Below, piece after piece: positions 33,539 to 41,762 of a DNA stretch of 64,000 nucleotides. The notes below the pieces were generated by a model. That model saw nothing but the letters and a program-made list of their open reading frames with translations, made no database searches and was not told where the DNA came from. Source of the stretch: Streptomyces asiaticus (GTDB lineage Bacteria > Actinomycetota > Actinomycetes > Streptomycetales > Streptomycetaceae); assembly GCF_018138715.1 (NCBI RefSeq), contig NZ_JAGSHX010000006.1:5890001-5954000 (forward strand), given 5' to 3'. The position numbers and the translations under genes are program-made. Position 1 is the first letter of the stretch. Each line of letters opens with the position of its first letter.

Positions 33539-34573
33539 ATGTCTTCGACCGAGCCGCCGGAAGCACGCATGGTCGCGGCGGTGCCGCCCGCGAGGTCCGT
33601 GCGGGTCGGAGCGGGGGAGAAGGTGCGGACCGCCGCCCTTCCGGGGCTCACGCTGACCGTGCGCTCCCGTCCGCCGTCCGCCTCCGGGCTGCCGCCCGCG
33701 CTCTTCGTCCACGGCCTCGGCGGCTCCTCGCAGAACTGGTCCGCGCTCATGGAACTGCTCGCCGACCGGGTGGACGGCGAGGCGCTCGACCTCCCCGGCT
33801 TCGGTGACTCCCCGCCGCCGGACGACGGCAACTACTCGATAACGAGCCATGCCCGCGCCGTGATCCGCTACCTCGACGCGCAGGGTCGCGGACCGGTCCA
33901 TCTGGTCGGCAATTCGATGGGCGGTGCGATCGCCACCCGCGTCGCCGCGGTGCGGCCCGATCTGGTGCGCACCCTCACGCTCGTCTCGCCCGCGCTGCCC
34001 GAACTGCGCCCGCAGCGCACCGCGGTGCCCACCGGACTGCTCGCGGTGCCCGGGGTGACCCGGCTGTTCACCCGCTTGACCAGGGACTGGGACGCGGAGC
34101 GGCGCACCCGCGAGGTGATGCTGCTCACCTTCGGAGATCCGTCCCGGGTCACCCGGGAGGCTTTCGCCCACGCGGTCGAGGAGTTCGAACGCCGACTCGA
34201 CCTCCCGTACTTCTGGGACGCGCTCACCCGCTCGGCACGCGGTGTCGTCGACTCGTACACCCTGGGCGGTCAGCACTCCCTGTGGCGTCAGGCCGAGCGG
34301 GTGCTCGCCCCGACGCTGCTCGTCTACGGCGGCCGCGACCAGTTGGTGTCCGTGAGGATGGCGGATCGGGCCAACGCCACCTTCCGCGACTCGCGTCTGT
34401 TGACGCTGTTGGACGCCGGGCATGTCGCGATGATGGAGTATCCCGAAGCGGTGGCGCGCGGGATGCGCGAGCTGCTCGACGATGTTGATCAACGAGATGA
34501 CCGGGACAGCCGGGAGGCGCGGGGGGCCGTACCGGTGTCCGGCGCGGACGGGAGCGGTGCGGCGCGTGGGTAA
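33539..34573 (+). CDS. Alpha/beta-hydrolase fold protein
   Basis: 344 residues from ATG 33539; TAACAT seven to eight bases upstream indicates a leaderless transcript. Markers: PALFVHGLGGSSQNWSALME (oxyanion), DLPGFGDSPPPD, nucleophile elbow VHLVGNSMGGAIATRVA, LLVYGGRDQLVS (Asp) and LDAGHVAMMEYPE (His). It resembles meta-cleavage hydrolases and esterases; the substrate is unknown. The last eight bases overlap the start of the DUF3152 gene, so the two form an operon. Confidence 0.88.
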   Translation: MSSTEPPEARMVAAVPPARSVRVGAGEKVRTAALPGLTLTVRSRPPSASGLPPALFVHGLGGSSQNWSALMELLADRVDGEALDLPGFGDSPPPDDGNYSITSHARAVIRYLDAQGRGPVHLVGNSMGGAIATRVAAVRPDLVRTLTLVSPALPELRPQRTAVPTGLLAVPGVTRLFTRLTRDWDAERRTREVMLLTFGDPSRVTREAFAHAVEEFERRLDLPYFWDALTRSARGVVDSYTLGGQHSLWRQAERVLAPTLLVYGGRDQLVSVRMADRANATFRDSRLLTLLDAGHVAMMEYPEAVARGMRELLDDVDQRDDRDSREARGAVPVSGADGSGAARG

Positions 34574-36146
34574 ACACAGCGCACGTGGCAGCCAGGAGGG
34601 CCGGGAGAGCCGGCCCGCCGTGGCGGGCTCCGGCCAGGGGCAGGGCTCGGGCCCCGCGTTCGTCGAGTACCGCGCGTCCGGTGAGGCCCCTGCGGCCGAC
34701 GGTGGCAGACCGGGGACCGGGCGCCGCCGGGCCGCACCGGGGCCCGGCGCCCCGGATCCCGGGATCACCCCGCCGCAGGGCGTGCCGAGGCTGCCGCACG
34801 GTGCCGGCGGGCCCGCGGCGCGCACCAGGGGCGGACATCCCGAGCAGCGCGAGGCGGGCGGCGGCTGGGGCGCGGTCGGTGGCCGCGGCGGCGGTCCGGG
34901 CGGGGTCAGGGGTCCCGGTGGGCCCGGCGGCGGTCCGGGCGGCGTCAGGGGTCCCGGTGGGCCCGGCGGCGGTCCGGGCGGGGTCAGAGGCCCCGGCGGA
35001 CCCGGCGGTCAGCGGCCCCCTTACGGCATGCGCACCATGAACCCGCCGCAGCGCCCCACCACGGGCGGCACGGGTGGCGCGGCCGGTCTGATGCCCGGTA
35101 CGCGCAAGGAGTACATCGAGGCTTTCGACGCCCCCGACGCCCTGGACTGCGACGGCGACGACGTCTTCGCCGCCGGTGCGCCGGGCGGCGTGCCCCCGCA
35201 GCGCCGTACGCAGCGGACGGCCACCCCCTCCGGGGGGATCGGCGGCGGCTCGGGCGGCGACGGCGGAAGCGGGCCGGACAACGACGAGCAGGAGCCCCCG
35301 GGCAAGGGGGCGCGCGGTGTCGCCAAGGGCGGTAAGGGGCGCACGTTCACCGGTATCGCCGCCGCGGCCGTGACCACCGTGCTGGCGGTCGTGGTGGCCG
35401 GACAGGTCGCGGGCGGACCGCAGGGCGGCGGCGGTAAGACGCAGGCCCAGGGCGGCTCGGAGCAGGGCGACGACGCCGCCTCCCGCGGCTCCCATGACGA
35501 CGACGGCCGCGGTGCGGCCCGTTCGGCGAACTCGCCCGCCCCCGTCACCTATGACGAGAAGATGGCGGCCCTCTATCCGCTCGACGCCAAGCTGCGCGGA
35601 TCCGGCGCCTTCCAGACCGTCCGCGGGCACGACAAGGCGCCCGGCCGGGGGCAGGTGATGCGCTACCGCGTGGACGTGGAGAAGGGGCTGCCGCTCGACG
35701 GTCAGCTGTTCGCCGAGGCCGTGCACAAGACGCTCAACGACGACCGCAGTTGGGGGCACGGCGGCGTTCGTACCTTCGAGCGGGTCTCGTCCGGGCATGC
35801 GGACTTCGTGATCACCCTCGCGAGCCCCGGGACCACGGCGGCGTGGTGCGCCAAGTCCGGCCTGGACACCACCGAGGACAACGTCTCCTGCGACTCGGCG
35901 TCCACCGAGCGCGTCATGATCAACGCCTATCGGTGGGCGCAGGGCGCCAAGACCTTCGGCGACGACAAGATGCACTCCTACCGCCAGATGCTCATCAACC
36001 ACGAGGTGGGCCACCGTCTCGGCCACAACCACGAGATCTGCTCCAAGCAGGGCGCGCTCGCGCCGGTGATGATGCAGCAGACCAAGTTCCTGTCGACGGA
36101 CGGCGCCACCTGCCGCCCCAACGCCTGGCCGTTCCCCAAGGGATGA
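34566..36146 (+). CDS. DUF3152 membrane-anchored protein with zinc-metalloprotease-like motif
   Basis: 526 residues from GTG 34566. The first 250 residues are low complexity; a 14-residue unit GGGPGGVRGPGGPG occurs three times from 42-base DNA repeats at about 34886-35010. A transmembrane helix lies at about 262-285 (FTGIAAAAVTTVLAVVVAGQ). The outer DUF3152 domain (about 345-526) contains LINHEVGHRLGHNHEICSK, i.e. HEVGH followed by LGHNHE, the H-E-x2-H-x5-H pattern of metzincin-like zinc peptidases, and paired cysteines. The substrate is unknown; Rv3207c is the counterpart. It precedes the exopolysaccharide-like operon, 203 bases away. Confidence 0.88.
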   Translation: MGKHSARGSQEGRESRPAVAGSGQGQGSGPAFVEYRASGEAPAADGGRPGTGRRRAAPGPGAPDPGITPPQGVPRLPHGAGGPAARTRGGHPEQREAGGGWGAVGGRGGGPGGVRGPGGPGGGPGGVRGPGGPGGGPGGVRGPGGPGGQRPPYGMRTMNPPQRPTTGGTGGAAGLMPGTRKEYIEAFDAPDALDCDGDDVFAAGAPGGVPPQRRTQRTATPSGGIGGGSGGDGGSGPDNDEQEPPGKGARGVAKGGKGRTFTGIAAAAVTTVLAVVVAGQVAGGPQGGGGKTQAQGGSEQGDDAASRGSHDDDGRGAARSANSPAPVTYDEKMAALYPLDAKLRGSGAFQTVRGHDKAPGRGQVMRYRVDVEKGLPLDGQLFAEAVHKTLNDDRSWGHGGVRTFERVSSGHADFVITLASPGTTAAWCAKSGLDTTEDNVSCDSASTERVMINAYRWAQGAKTFGDDKMHSYRQMLINHEVGHRLGHNHEICSKQGALAPVMMQQTKFLSTDGATCRPNAWPFPKG

Positions 36147-36349
36147 CGGGCCCGTACCGGCGCATATAGCGCCTCGCAACGCCTGAATTCCCGATAGGTC
36201 ACGTGCGTTCACCCCTTCCGGTGGTGCGACGGACAACCGTCCATCGCGCCATGGCCCTGCGCGCATAACGTGCTCCCGCTGCCTGACGGCGGCCGCCGCC
36301 GGTGACGGCGGCAGACGAACGGCCCGTTTGGGAGATCGGGGGTGCGCTC

Positions 36350-38269
36350 ATGCGCGTGGGACTGCTTACGGAGGGTGGCTATCCGTATGCGACCGGTGAT
36401 GCGCGGGTGTGGTGCGACCGGCTGGTGCGCGGGCTCGCCCAGCATGAGTTCGAGGTGTACGCGCTCAGCCGCGACCCCGGCCAGGAGGGCGCGGGCTGGG
36501 GCGGGCTGCCCCGGCACGTCGGCCGGGTGTGCACCGCGCCGCTGTGGGGAGAGCCCGAGCCCCGGCGGGGCGGTTGGGGCGGCCGTCGGCAACGGCGGCG
36601 GTTCGCCGAGCACTTCGGGGAGCTGGCCGCGGCGATCAGCGCGCCTTACGGTTCCGGCGCGCCCCATGGCTCCGGTGTGCGTGGCCCCGATGCCCCCCAT
36701 GGCTCCGATGCGCTCCATGACTCCGGTGTGCTCCATGGCTCCGGTGGGCCCGGGTGCTCCACGGACCAGGCGGACCGTTTCGCCAATGGTCTCCACGGTC
36801 TCGCGGACTTGGCGGGGGAGTACGGCGGACTGTCCGCCGCGCTCCGCTCCGAGGACGCCGTAAGGACGCTGGAGCGGGCCTGCCGCACGCTCGGGGCGCC
36901 GCACGGCGCGCAGCGGGCGCGGGTCGCCGATCTGCTGACCGTCACCGAGGCCCTGGAGCGCGCACTGCGTCCGCTGTCGCTCGACTGGTACGGCGACGGC
37001 GCCGGAGGCGACCCGGGGCTGTCCGGGGTGGATCTGTGCCACGCCGCGACCGGCGGCGCGGCCGTGCTCCCCGGGCTGCTGGCCAAGCGCCGCTTCGGCA
37101 CCCCGCTGCTGCTCACCGAGTACGGGGTACGGCTGCGCGAGTGCTATCTGGCGGGCGCGACCGGTGCGGCAGGCGCGACCGGTACGGCCGGTGGCGCGGA
37201 GGCCGGACGGCCGCTCTCCGGGCCCGTACGGTCCTTGCTGACCGCGTTCCACGGCCGGCTGGCCGCCGAGGCGTACGCGCGGGCGGATCTGATCACCCCC
37301 GGCAACACCCACACCCGCCGCTGGCAGGAACGGTGCGGCGCCGACCGGGAGCGGCTGCGCACCGTCTACCCGGGCATGGACGCCGCCCGCTTCGCGGAGG
37401 TCGGCGAGCAGGGCGCGGCGCCGTCCGAGGGCGACGACCGGACGCTGGTGTGGGTGGGCCGGATCGAGCCCCCCAAGGACGTCATCGCCCTGCTGCACGC
37501 CTTCGCCGAGGTGCGCCGGTGGCAGCCGGACGCACGGCTGAGGATCATCGAGACCCGGCGCGGCGAGGACCCGGAGCCGGACGGCTATCCGGCCCACTGC
37601 CGGGCGCTGGCCGACCATCTCTTCCCCGACGAGGCGGCGGACGCCCACTCCGCCGGTGACAGCCCCGTCTCCTTCGAGCGGCTCGGCGACCCCGAGGTGC
37701 CGAGCCTGGCCGACGCCTATGGGGCGGGCTGCGTCGTGGTGCTCTCCAGCGTGGTCGAGGGCTTTCCGGTCGGGCTGGTCGAGGCGATGTTCTGCGGACG
37801 GGCCACGGTGTCCACGGATGTGGGCGCGGTGTGCGAGGTCATCGGGGGCACCGGCCTTGTGGTGCCCCCGCGCAACCCCCGGGCGCTCGCGGACGCGTGC
37901 CTGGCGTTGCTGAGCGATGCCGAGCGCTGTGCGCGCCTGGGCGCCGCCGCGCGCGCCCGTGCGCTGGAGCTGTTCACCGTCGAGCAGAACGTCGCGGCCT
38001 TCCGCGGGATCTATCTGGAGCTGATGTCGCACTGCCCGGTGCCGCGTGAGGAGGTCGGCGAGGGCGGCGGGCCACTGCCGTTCGCCCGTCCCGCCGAGGC
38101 CCATGTGCCGGGGCGCTGGACCGCGGGCCGCGACGGTGACGGATTCGGGCACCGGCCGCCCGGTCCTGCCGCCTCCCGCCCCGCCCCGGAGCACACCCCC
38201 ACCTGGGCCGGTCCACCGCCACCCGAGCCGCTGGGCGTGGGCCCGCGCCCGTCCGAGGAGGGGGCATGA
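36350..38269 (+). CDS. GT4-family glycosyltransferase with DUF3492 domain (PelF-like)
   Basis: 639 residues from ATG 36350; GGGGGTG precedes it, and a GTG at 36302 is an in-frame alternative. The DUF3492 N-terminal half starts MRVGLLTEGGYPYATGDARV and includes HAATGGAAVLPGLLAKRRFG and TPLLLTEYGVRLRECYL. The GT4 half has TLVWVGRIEPPKDVIALLHA, PSLADAYGAGCVVVLSSVVE and the E-x7-E pair Glu470/Glu478 (EGFPVGLVEAMFCGRATVST). This layout is that of PelF, the cytosolic transferase of Pel polysaccharide synthesis that uses UDP-GalNAc/GlcNAc. An insert at about 100-140 is built of PHGSG-like repeats. The next gene overlaps by four bases. Confidence 0.88.
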   Translation: MRVGLLTEGGYPYATGDARVWCDRLVRGLAQHEFEVYALSRDPGQEGAGWGGLPRHVGRVCTAPLWGEPEPRRGGWGGRRQRRRFAEHFGELAAAISAPYGSGAPHGSGVRGPDAPHGSDALHDSGVLHGSGGPGCSTDQADRFANGLHGLADLAGEYGGLSAALRSEDAVRTLERACRTLGAPHGAQRARVADLLTVTEALERALRPLSLDWYGDGAGGDPGLSGVDLCHAATGGAAVLPGLLAKRRFGTPLLLTEYGVRLRECYLAGATGAAGATGTAGGAEAGRPLSGPVRSLLTAFHGRLAAEAYARADLITPGNTHTRRWQERCGADRERLRTVYPGMDAARFAEVGEQGAAPSEGDDRTLVWVGRIEPPKDVIALLHAFAEVRRWQPDARLRIIETRRGEDPEPDGYPAHCRALADHLFPDEAADAHSAGDSPVSFERLGDPEVPSLADAYGAGCVVVLSSVVEGFPVGLVEAMFCGRATVSTDVGAVCEVIGGTGLVVPPRNPRALADACLALLSDAERCARLGAAARARALELFTVEQNVAAFRGIYLELMSHCPVPREEVGEGGGPLPFARPAEAHVPGRWTAGRDGDGFGHRPPGPAASRPAPEHTPTWAGPPPPEPLGVGPRPSEEGA

Positions 38270-39678
38270 CCACGCCTTCCCGGTGGAACGGCCCGTTCGA
38301 TCCGGCTTCCGCCGACCGCGGCCCCGCCCCGGATCGTGGCCCCGCCTCTGACAGCGGCCCCGCCTCTGACAGCGGCCCCGCCTCCGATCGCGGACTCGCC
38401 GCCCTGTCCGGGGCCGCTCGGGTGCCGGTCTCCGGGGTGCCGGTCTCCGGGGTGCCGGTCTCCCGGCGGCCGGACGAGGCGTCCGCGCGCACCGGCGCCG
38501 GGAAGGGGCAGGTGAAGGGGCGGCGCGGGCCCGCCGATCCGGTGCGGGCGCTGATGCACCGCCACCACGACCTGTGCGCCCGAGCCGTCGATCCGCTGGA
38601 GATCGCCGCCGGGCTGGAGGCCCACGGTGTGACGGACCGCACCGCCGCGCGCTTCCGGCACCGCGATGTCTTCTCGCTCGCCGAGGAGCTGTACGCCCGG
38701 GTGCCGCGCGCCGAGGAGCCCGCGCCCCCGGCCGCCCCCGCGCCGGGGCGCGCGCCTGGCGTGCGGATGACGCTCGCGGCGCTGTGGCTGTTGCCGGGCG
38801 CCCTGTGCGCGGCGACCGCCTCCGTGGCCCTCCGCGTCGATGCCATCCGTAAGGACACCACCGTCGGCCTCGCTCTGGGCGCGGGCGGCGCCGTCCTGAC
38901 GCTCATCGCCCTGTGGCTGTGTCTGCGCCGCGGCCCCCTGCGTGTCCCTGGGTGCGGGCGCGGGGGCCGTATCGCGCACGCCCTCGGCGCCGGCTGGCTG
39001 CTCGGGTACGCCGCTGCCGGGAACTGGCTGCTCACCGGGCTCCTCGACGGGCGCCGCCCCTACGACGCGGCGCCCGCGGCCGAGGCCGCCGTCCTCCTCG
39101 CCCTGGCGGCCGCGCCCGCCGCGTGGTGCGCCCGCTGGTTCGCCTTCAGAGCGCGCCGCAGGCTGGCGGTCAGCCGTGGTCTGGAGGAGTTCGCGGCGGG
39201 GGTGCGCCCGCTGTTCGCGGGCGTGGTGACGGCCTTCCTCAGCGCTCTGGCGGCCCTGGTGCTCGCGGCCCGGATCACGGTGCCCGGATCGCCTCCCGCC
39301 GCCGCGCCCCTCTCGACGGCCGAGGCCGCCGTCGTGGCGCTCTGCGGGCTGCTGTTCCTCGCCCGGCTGCTCGCCGTCCACGGCTTCCGCAGGGCCGCGC
39401 TCGGCGGCATCGCCGTGGCCTGCGCGGTCCAGGCCGTGGCCCTGGCGACGGCGGCGGCCGCCCGGCTGCCGGGCGCCGCGCCGCTCGGGGAGCCCGTGGC
39501 ACGGCTGACCGCCACCCAGGGCGTGGCAGCCGCCCCCGCGGCCGCCTGCGGTGCCGCCGCGCTCGTCCTGCTGATCCACGCGTTCGGCGTCCTGTGCCGG
39601 GCCTCCGCCCATGGCGGCCCCGGCGCGCGCACCGCCCGGGCCGCTCATGACATCCGTACGACCCGCACCGCCCCGTAA
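38266..39678 (+). CDS. Polytopic membrane protein of the glycan operon
   Basis: 470 residues from ATG 38266, overlapping the glycosyltransferase stop (ATGA). The N-terminal 80 residues hold direct repeats (DSGPAS three times, VPVSG three times). A conserved soluble box MHRHHDLCARAVDPLEIAAG then LEAHGVTDRTAARFRHRDVF precedes about eight transmembrane segments from residue 165, e.g. TLAALWLLPGALCAATASVA and VVALCGLLFLARLLAVHGFR. PelG, which partners PelF, is a 12-helix flippase-like protein; this protein is smaller and not clearly its homologue, so a transport or assembly role is inference from position. Confidence 0.78.
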   Translation: MTTPSRWNGPFDPASADRGPAPDRGPASDSGPASDSGPASDRGLAALSGAARVPVSGVPVSGVPVSRRPDEASARTGAGKGQVKGRRGPADPVRALMHRHHDLCARAVDPLEIAAGLEAHGVTDRTAARFRHRDVFSLAEELYARVPRAEEPAPPAAPAPGRAPGVRMTLAALWLLPGALCAATASVALRVDAIRKDTTVGLALGAGGAVLTLIALWLCLRRGPLRVPGCGRGGRIAHALGAGWLLGYAAAGNWLLTGLLDGRRPYDAAPAAEAAVLLALAAAPAAWCARWFAFRARRRLAVSRGLEEFAAGVRPLFAGVVTAFLSALAALVLAARITVPGSPPAAAPLSTAEAAVVALCGLLFLARLLAVHGFRRAALGGIAVACAVQAVALATAAAARLPGAAPLGEPVARLTATQGVAAAPAAACGAAALVLLIHAFGVLCRASAHGGPGARTARAAHDIRTTRTAP

Positions 39679-39760
39679 GGCGCCCACCGCGCCCCCATAA
39701 GGCGCCTGCCGCGTCCGTAAGGGGCCCACCGCGTCCGTAGGGCGCCCACCGAACCCGCCA
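39674..39760. repeat. Tandem repeat of the stop-codon region of the membrane gene (4 copies)
   Basis: CCGTAAGGCGCCCACCGCG and close variants place TAA/TAG at 39676, 39698, 39718 and 39738 (periods 22, 20, 20). The first is the real stop of the preceding gene; the others are downstream copies. Confidence 0.88.
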
Positions 39761-39804
39761 CCCCCCGTCCTTCCCCCCCCTCAATGAGTCCGAGGAGCAA
39801 CCAC

Positions 39805-39858
39805 ATGAGCTGCGACATGACCGATCAGCGCGCCGGTACGGGGAGGCGCGACCGATGA
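39805..39858 (+). CDS. 17-codon leader ORF coupled to the epimerase gene
   Basis: ATG 39805 has a strong ribosome site, CGAGGAG, seven to eight bases upstream and encodes MSCDMTDQRAGTGRRDR. Its TGA (39856-39858) overlaps the epimerase ATG (39855) as ATGA. The epimerase start has only GGGGAGG inside this ORF as its own site, so translation of the short ORF probably feeds the epimerase. A regulatory or purely coupling role cannot be told apart from sequence. Confidence 0.6.
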   Translation: MSCDMTDQRAGTGRRDR

Positions 39859-40922
39859 GAGTCCTGTTGCTCGGGTCCGGCGGTTTCCTCGGCCGCTATG
39901 TGGCCGAACACCTGCTCGCCGACCCCGCCGTCCAGCTCACCGCGCTCGGCCGCGGCGACGACGCCGATGTGCGGTTCGACCTCTCCAACGGCAGCCCGGG
40001 CGCGCTCACCCGCTTCCTCAACGCGGTCCACCCCGGCGTGGTGATCAACTGCGCCGGTGCGACCCGCGGCGGGGCGCGCGAGCTCACCCGGCACAACACC
40101 GTCGCCGTGGCCACCGTCTGCGAGTCGCTGCGCCGCAGCGGCTGCGGTGCCCGCCTCGTCCAGATCGGCTGCTCCTCCGAGTACGGGCCCTCGCAGCCCG
40201 GCTCCTCGACCGCCGAGGACGCCGTGCCGCGCCCCGGCGGCCCGTACGGTGTGAGCAAGCTCGCCGCCACCGAGCTGGTACTGGGCTCCGGGCTGGACGC
40301 GGTGGTGCTGCGGGTGTTCTCGCCCGTGGGCCCCGGCACTCCGGCCGGTTCGCCGCTGGGGCGGCTCGCGGAGGCGATGCGGCGCGCGATGCAGTCCGGG
40401 GAGAGCGAGCTCAAGCTGAGCGGCCTGGGCGTGCAGCGCGACTTCGTGGACGTACGGGACGTGGCGCGGGCGGTCCATGCGGCCTCGCTGTCGGCCGCGC
40501 AGGGCGTGGTCAACATCGGCAGCGGGCGCGCCGTAAGGCTGCGCGAGGCGGCCTCCGTGCTCGCCAGGGTCGCCGGGTTCGGCGGCGCCCTGCACGAGAT
40601 CGACAGCCCGCCGGGGCGCGGGGGACCGCATCACGTCCCGGCCGCCGCGGTCCACGTCCCGGCGCCGGGGCATCCCCATGGCGCGGCCCACGGCCATGCC
40701 ACCGCCCACGGCCACGCCCCCGCCCACCCCCAGGTGGCGGGCGAGCACGGCGGCGGCCCGGCGGGCGCCGGCGGCGCCACCACCTACCCCTACCCGGACG
40801 GCTGCGGGGGCTGGCAGCAGGCCGATGTGCGCACCGCCCGCGACCGGCTCGGCTGGCGCTCCAGGATCCCGCTGGAGGAGTCGCTCGCCGACATCTGGAT
40901 GGAGGCGGCATGTCGCATCTGA
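39855..40922 (+). CDS. NAD(P)-dependent sugar epimerase/dehydratase (extended SDR) with His-rich insert
   Basis: 355 residues. Rossmann motif MRVLLLGSGGFLGRYVAEHL (GxxGxxG), SSEYGPS with the catalytic Ser, and Tyr131-x3-Lys135 (PYGVSKLAATEL) complete the extended SDR site; RVFSPVGPG and VQRDFVDVRDVARAVH (sugar-binding end) follow. The likely reaction is epimerisation of a nucleotide sugar, perhaps at C4 to supply UDP-GalNAc as PelX does, which is inference. An insert at about 257-295 carries about ten His in HGAAHGHATAHGHAPAH-type repeats, absent from ordinary family members. It overlaps the next gene by 13 bases. Confidence 0.87.
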   Translation: MRVLLLGSGGFLGRYVAEHLLADPAVQLTALGRGDDADVRFDLSNGSPGALTRFLNAVHPGVVINCAGATRGGARELTRHNTVAVATVCESLRRSGCGARLVQIGCSSEYGPSQPGSSTAEDAVPRPGGPYGVSKLAATELVLGSGLDAVVLRVFSPVGPGTPAGSPLGRLAEAMRRAMQSGESELKLSGLGVQRDFVDVRDVARAVHAASLSAAQGVVNIGSGRAVRLREAASVLARVAGFGGALHEIDSPPGRGGPHHVPAAAVHVPAPGHPHGAAHGHATAHGHAPAHPQVAGEHGGGPAGAGGATTYPYPDGCGGWQQADVRTARDRLGWRSRIPLEESLADIWMEAACRI

Positions 40923-41677
40923 TCCCCGCGGACCCCGGGCACGAGGTCCCGGCCACCGCCGCCCGGCTGGGCTTCGGAGTGCCCGGCTACGCCCACCCCC
41001 TGGTGGCGCCCACCGAGTGGGCCGAGCTCACCCGCCCCGGCGCGCCCCTGCACTGGGCGGTCCTCAACGTCGCCCGCGGCCCCGGCTCGCGCAGGGATCC
41101 GCACTGCCTCACGGCGGCGGCCCGGCTGCGCGCCACGGGCGTACGGGTGCTGGGCCATCTCGACCTGCGGTGCGGCACCCGCCCCTTCGGCGAGGTGATC
41201 AGTGACGCGAACCACTTCCTGGACTGGTACCAGGTGGACGGCTTCTGTCTGGAGCGCTGTCCGGTGGACCGCCCAGGACTGCCCGAGGTGCGTCGTACGG
41301 CGGCCACGCTGCGCGCGCTGCTGGGCGGGGCCTATCTGGTGCTCGGCCAGGGCATCCATCCGCATGAGGGCTATATGGAGCTCGCCGATCAGCTGGTGAC
41401 CTTCCGGGGCTCATGGCCCGACTACCGTTGGTCCCAGGTGGCAGAGTGGACCGCGGGGTATCCGCCCGAACGGTTCTGCCACCAGGTGCACGGCGTTCCC
41501 CGCCGACATCTCGGGGAAGCGCTGAGGATCGCCCGCTGGCAGGGCGCGGGCACGATCTACTTCACCGACCGTACAGCCCATCCCGAGGGGCGGACCTGCA
41601 CCGATTCCCCCTGGACGGCCCTGCCCGGCTACTGGGACGAAATCGTCTCGCGACTCGGACCACGTGTCATGGAATGA
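40910..41677 (+). CDS. Spherulin-4 family protein (GH135-like, galactosaminidase-related)
   Basis: 255 residues from ATG 40910. The TIM-barrel family is recognised from GFGVPGYAHPLVAPTEWAEL, WAVLNVARGPGSRRDPH, VLGHLDLRCGTRPFGEVISD and WYQVDGFCLERCPVDRP. Fungal Sph3 of this family (GH135) cuts the galactosamine polymer GAG. In those enzymes the strand after VDG ends with an acidic pair (LDE); here the equivalent positions read Leu114-Glu115-Arg116, so the site is altered. No signal peptide is visible, so it would remain in the cytosol unless exported with partners. It ends the operon begun by the glycosyltransferase at 36350. Confidence 0.82.
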   Translation: MSHLIPADPGHEVPATAARLGFGVPGYAHPLVAPTEWAELTRPGAPLHWAVLNVARGPGSRRDPHCLTAAARLRATGVRVLGHLDLRCGTRPFGEVISDANHFLDWYQVDGFCLERCPVDRPGLPEVRRTAATLRALLGGAYLVLGQGIHPHEGYMELADQLVTFRGSWPDYRWSQVAEWTAGYPPERFCHQVHGVPRRHLGEALRIARWQGAGTIYFTDRTAHPEGRTCTDSPWTALPGYWDEIVSRLGPRVME

Positions 41678-41707
41678 GATGGGGCGTGGCAGTGTTACGA
41701 GAAGAAA

Positions 41708-41734
41708 ACCACCCCGCTCACGCGGGGGTGAACC
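41708..41734 (+). repeat. Solitary sequence resembling a type I-E CRISPR repeat
   Basis: ACCCCGCTCACGCGGGGGTG followed by AACCG has the stem CCCCGC/GCGGGG and the 3' tail GTGAACCG of actinobacterial I-E repeats. There is one copy only and no cas gene, so it is not an array. It lies 30 bases before the moeZ start and may simply be a leader hairpin. Confidence 0.4.
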
Positions 41735-41762
41735 GTCTGCTCCCTCCCCTTACGGAGTCCCC

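Noticed and set aside
41700..41760. CRISPR array
   Set aside because: Only one repeat-like unit, no spacer and no cas genes; kept only as a curiosity.
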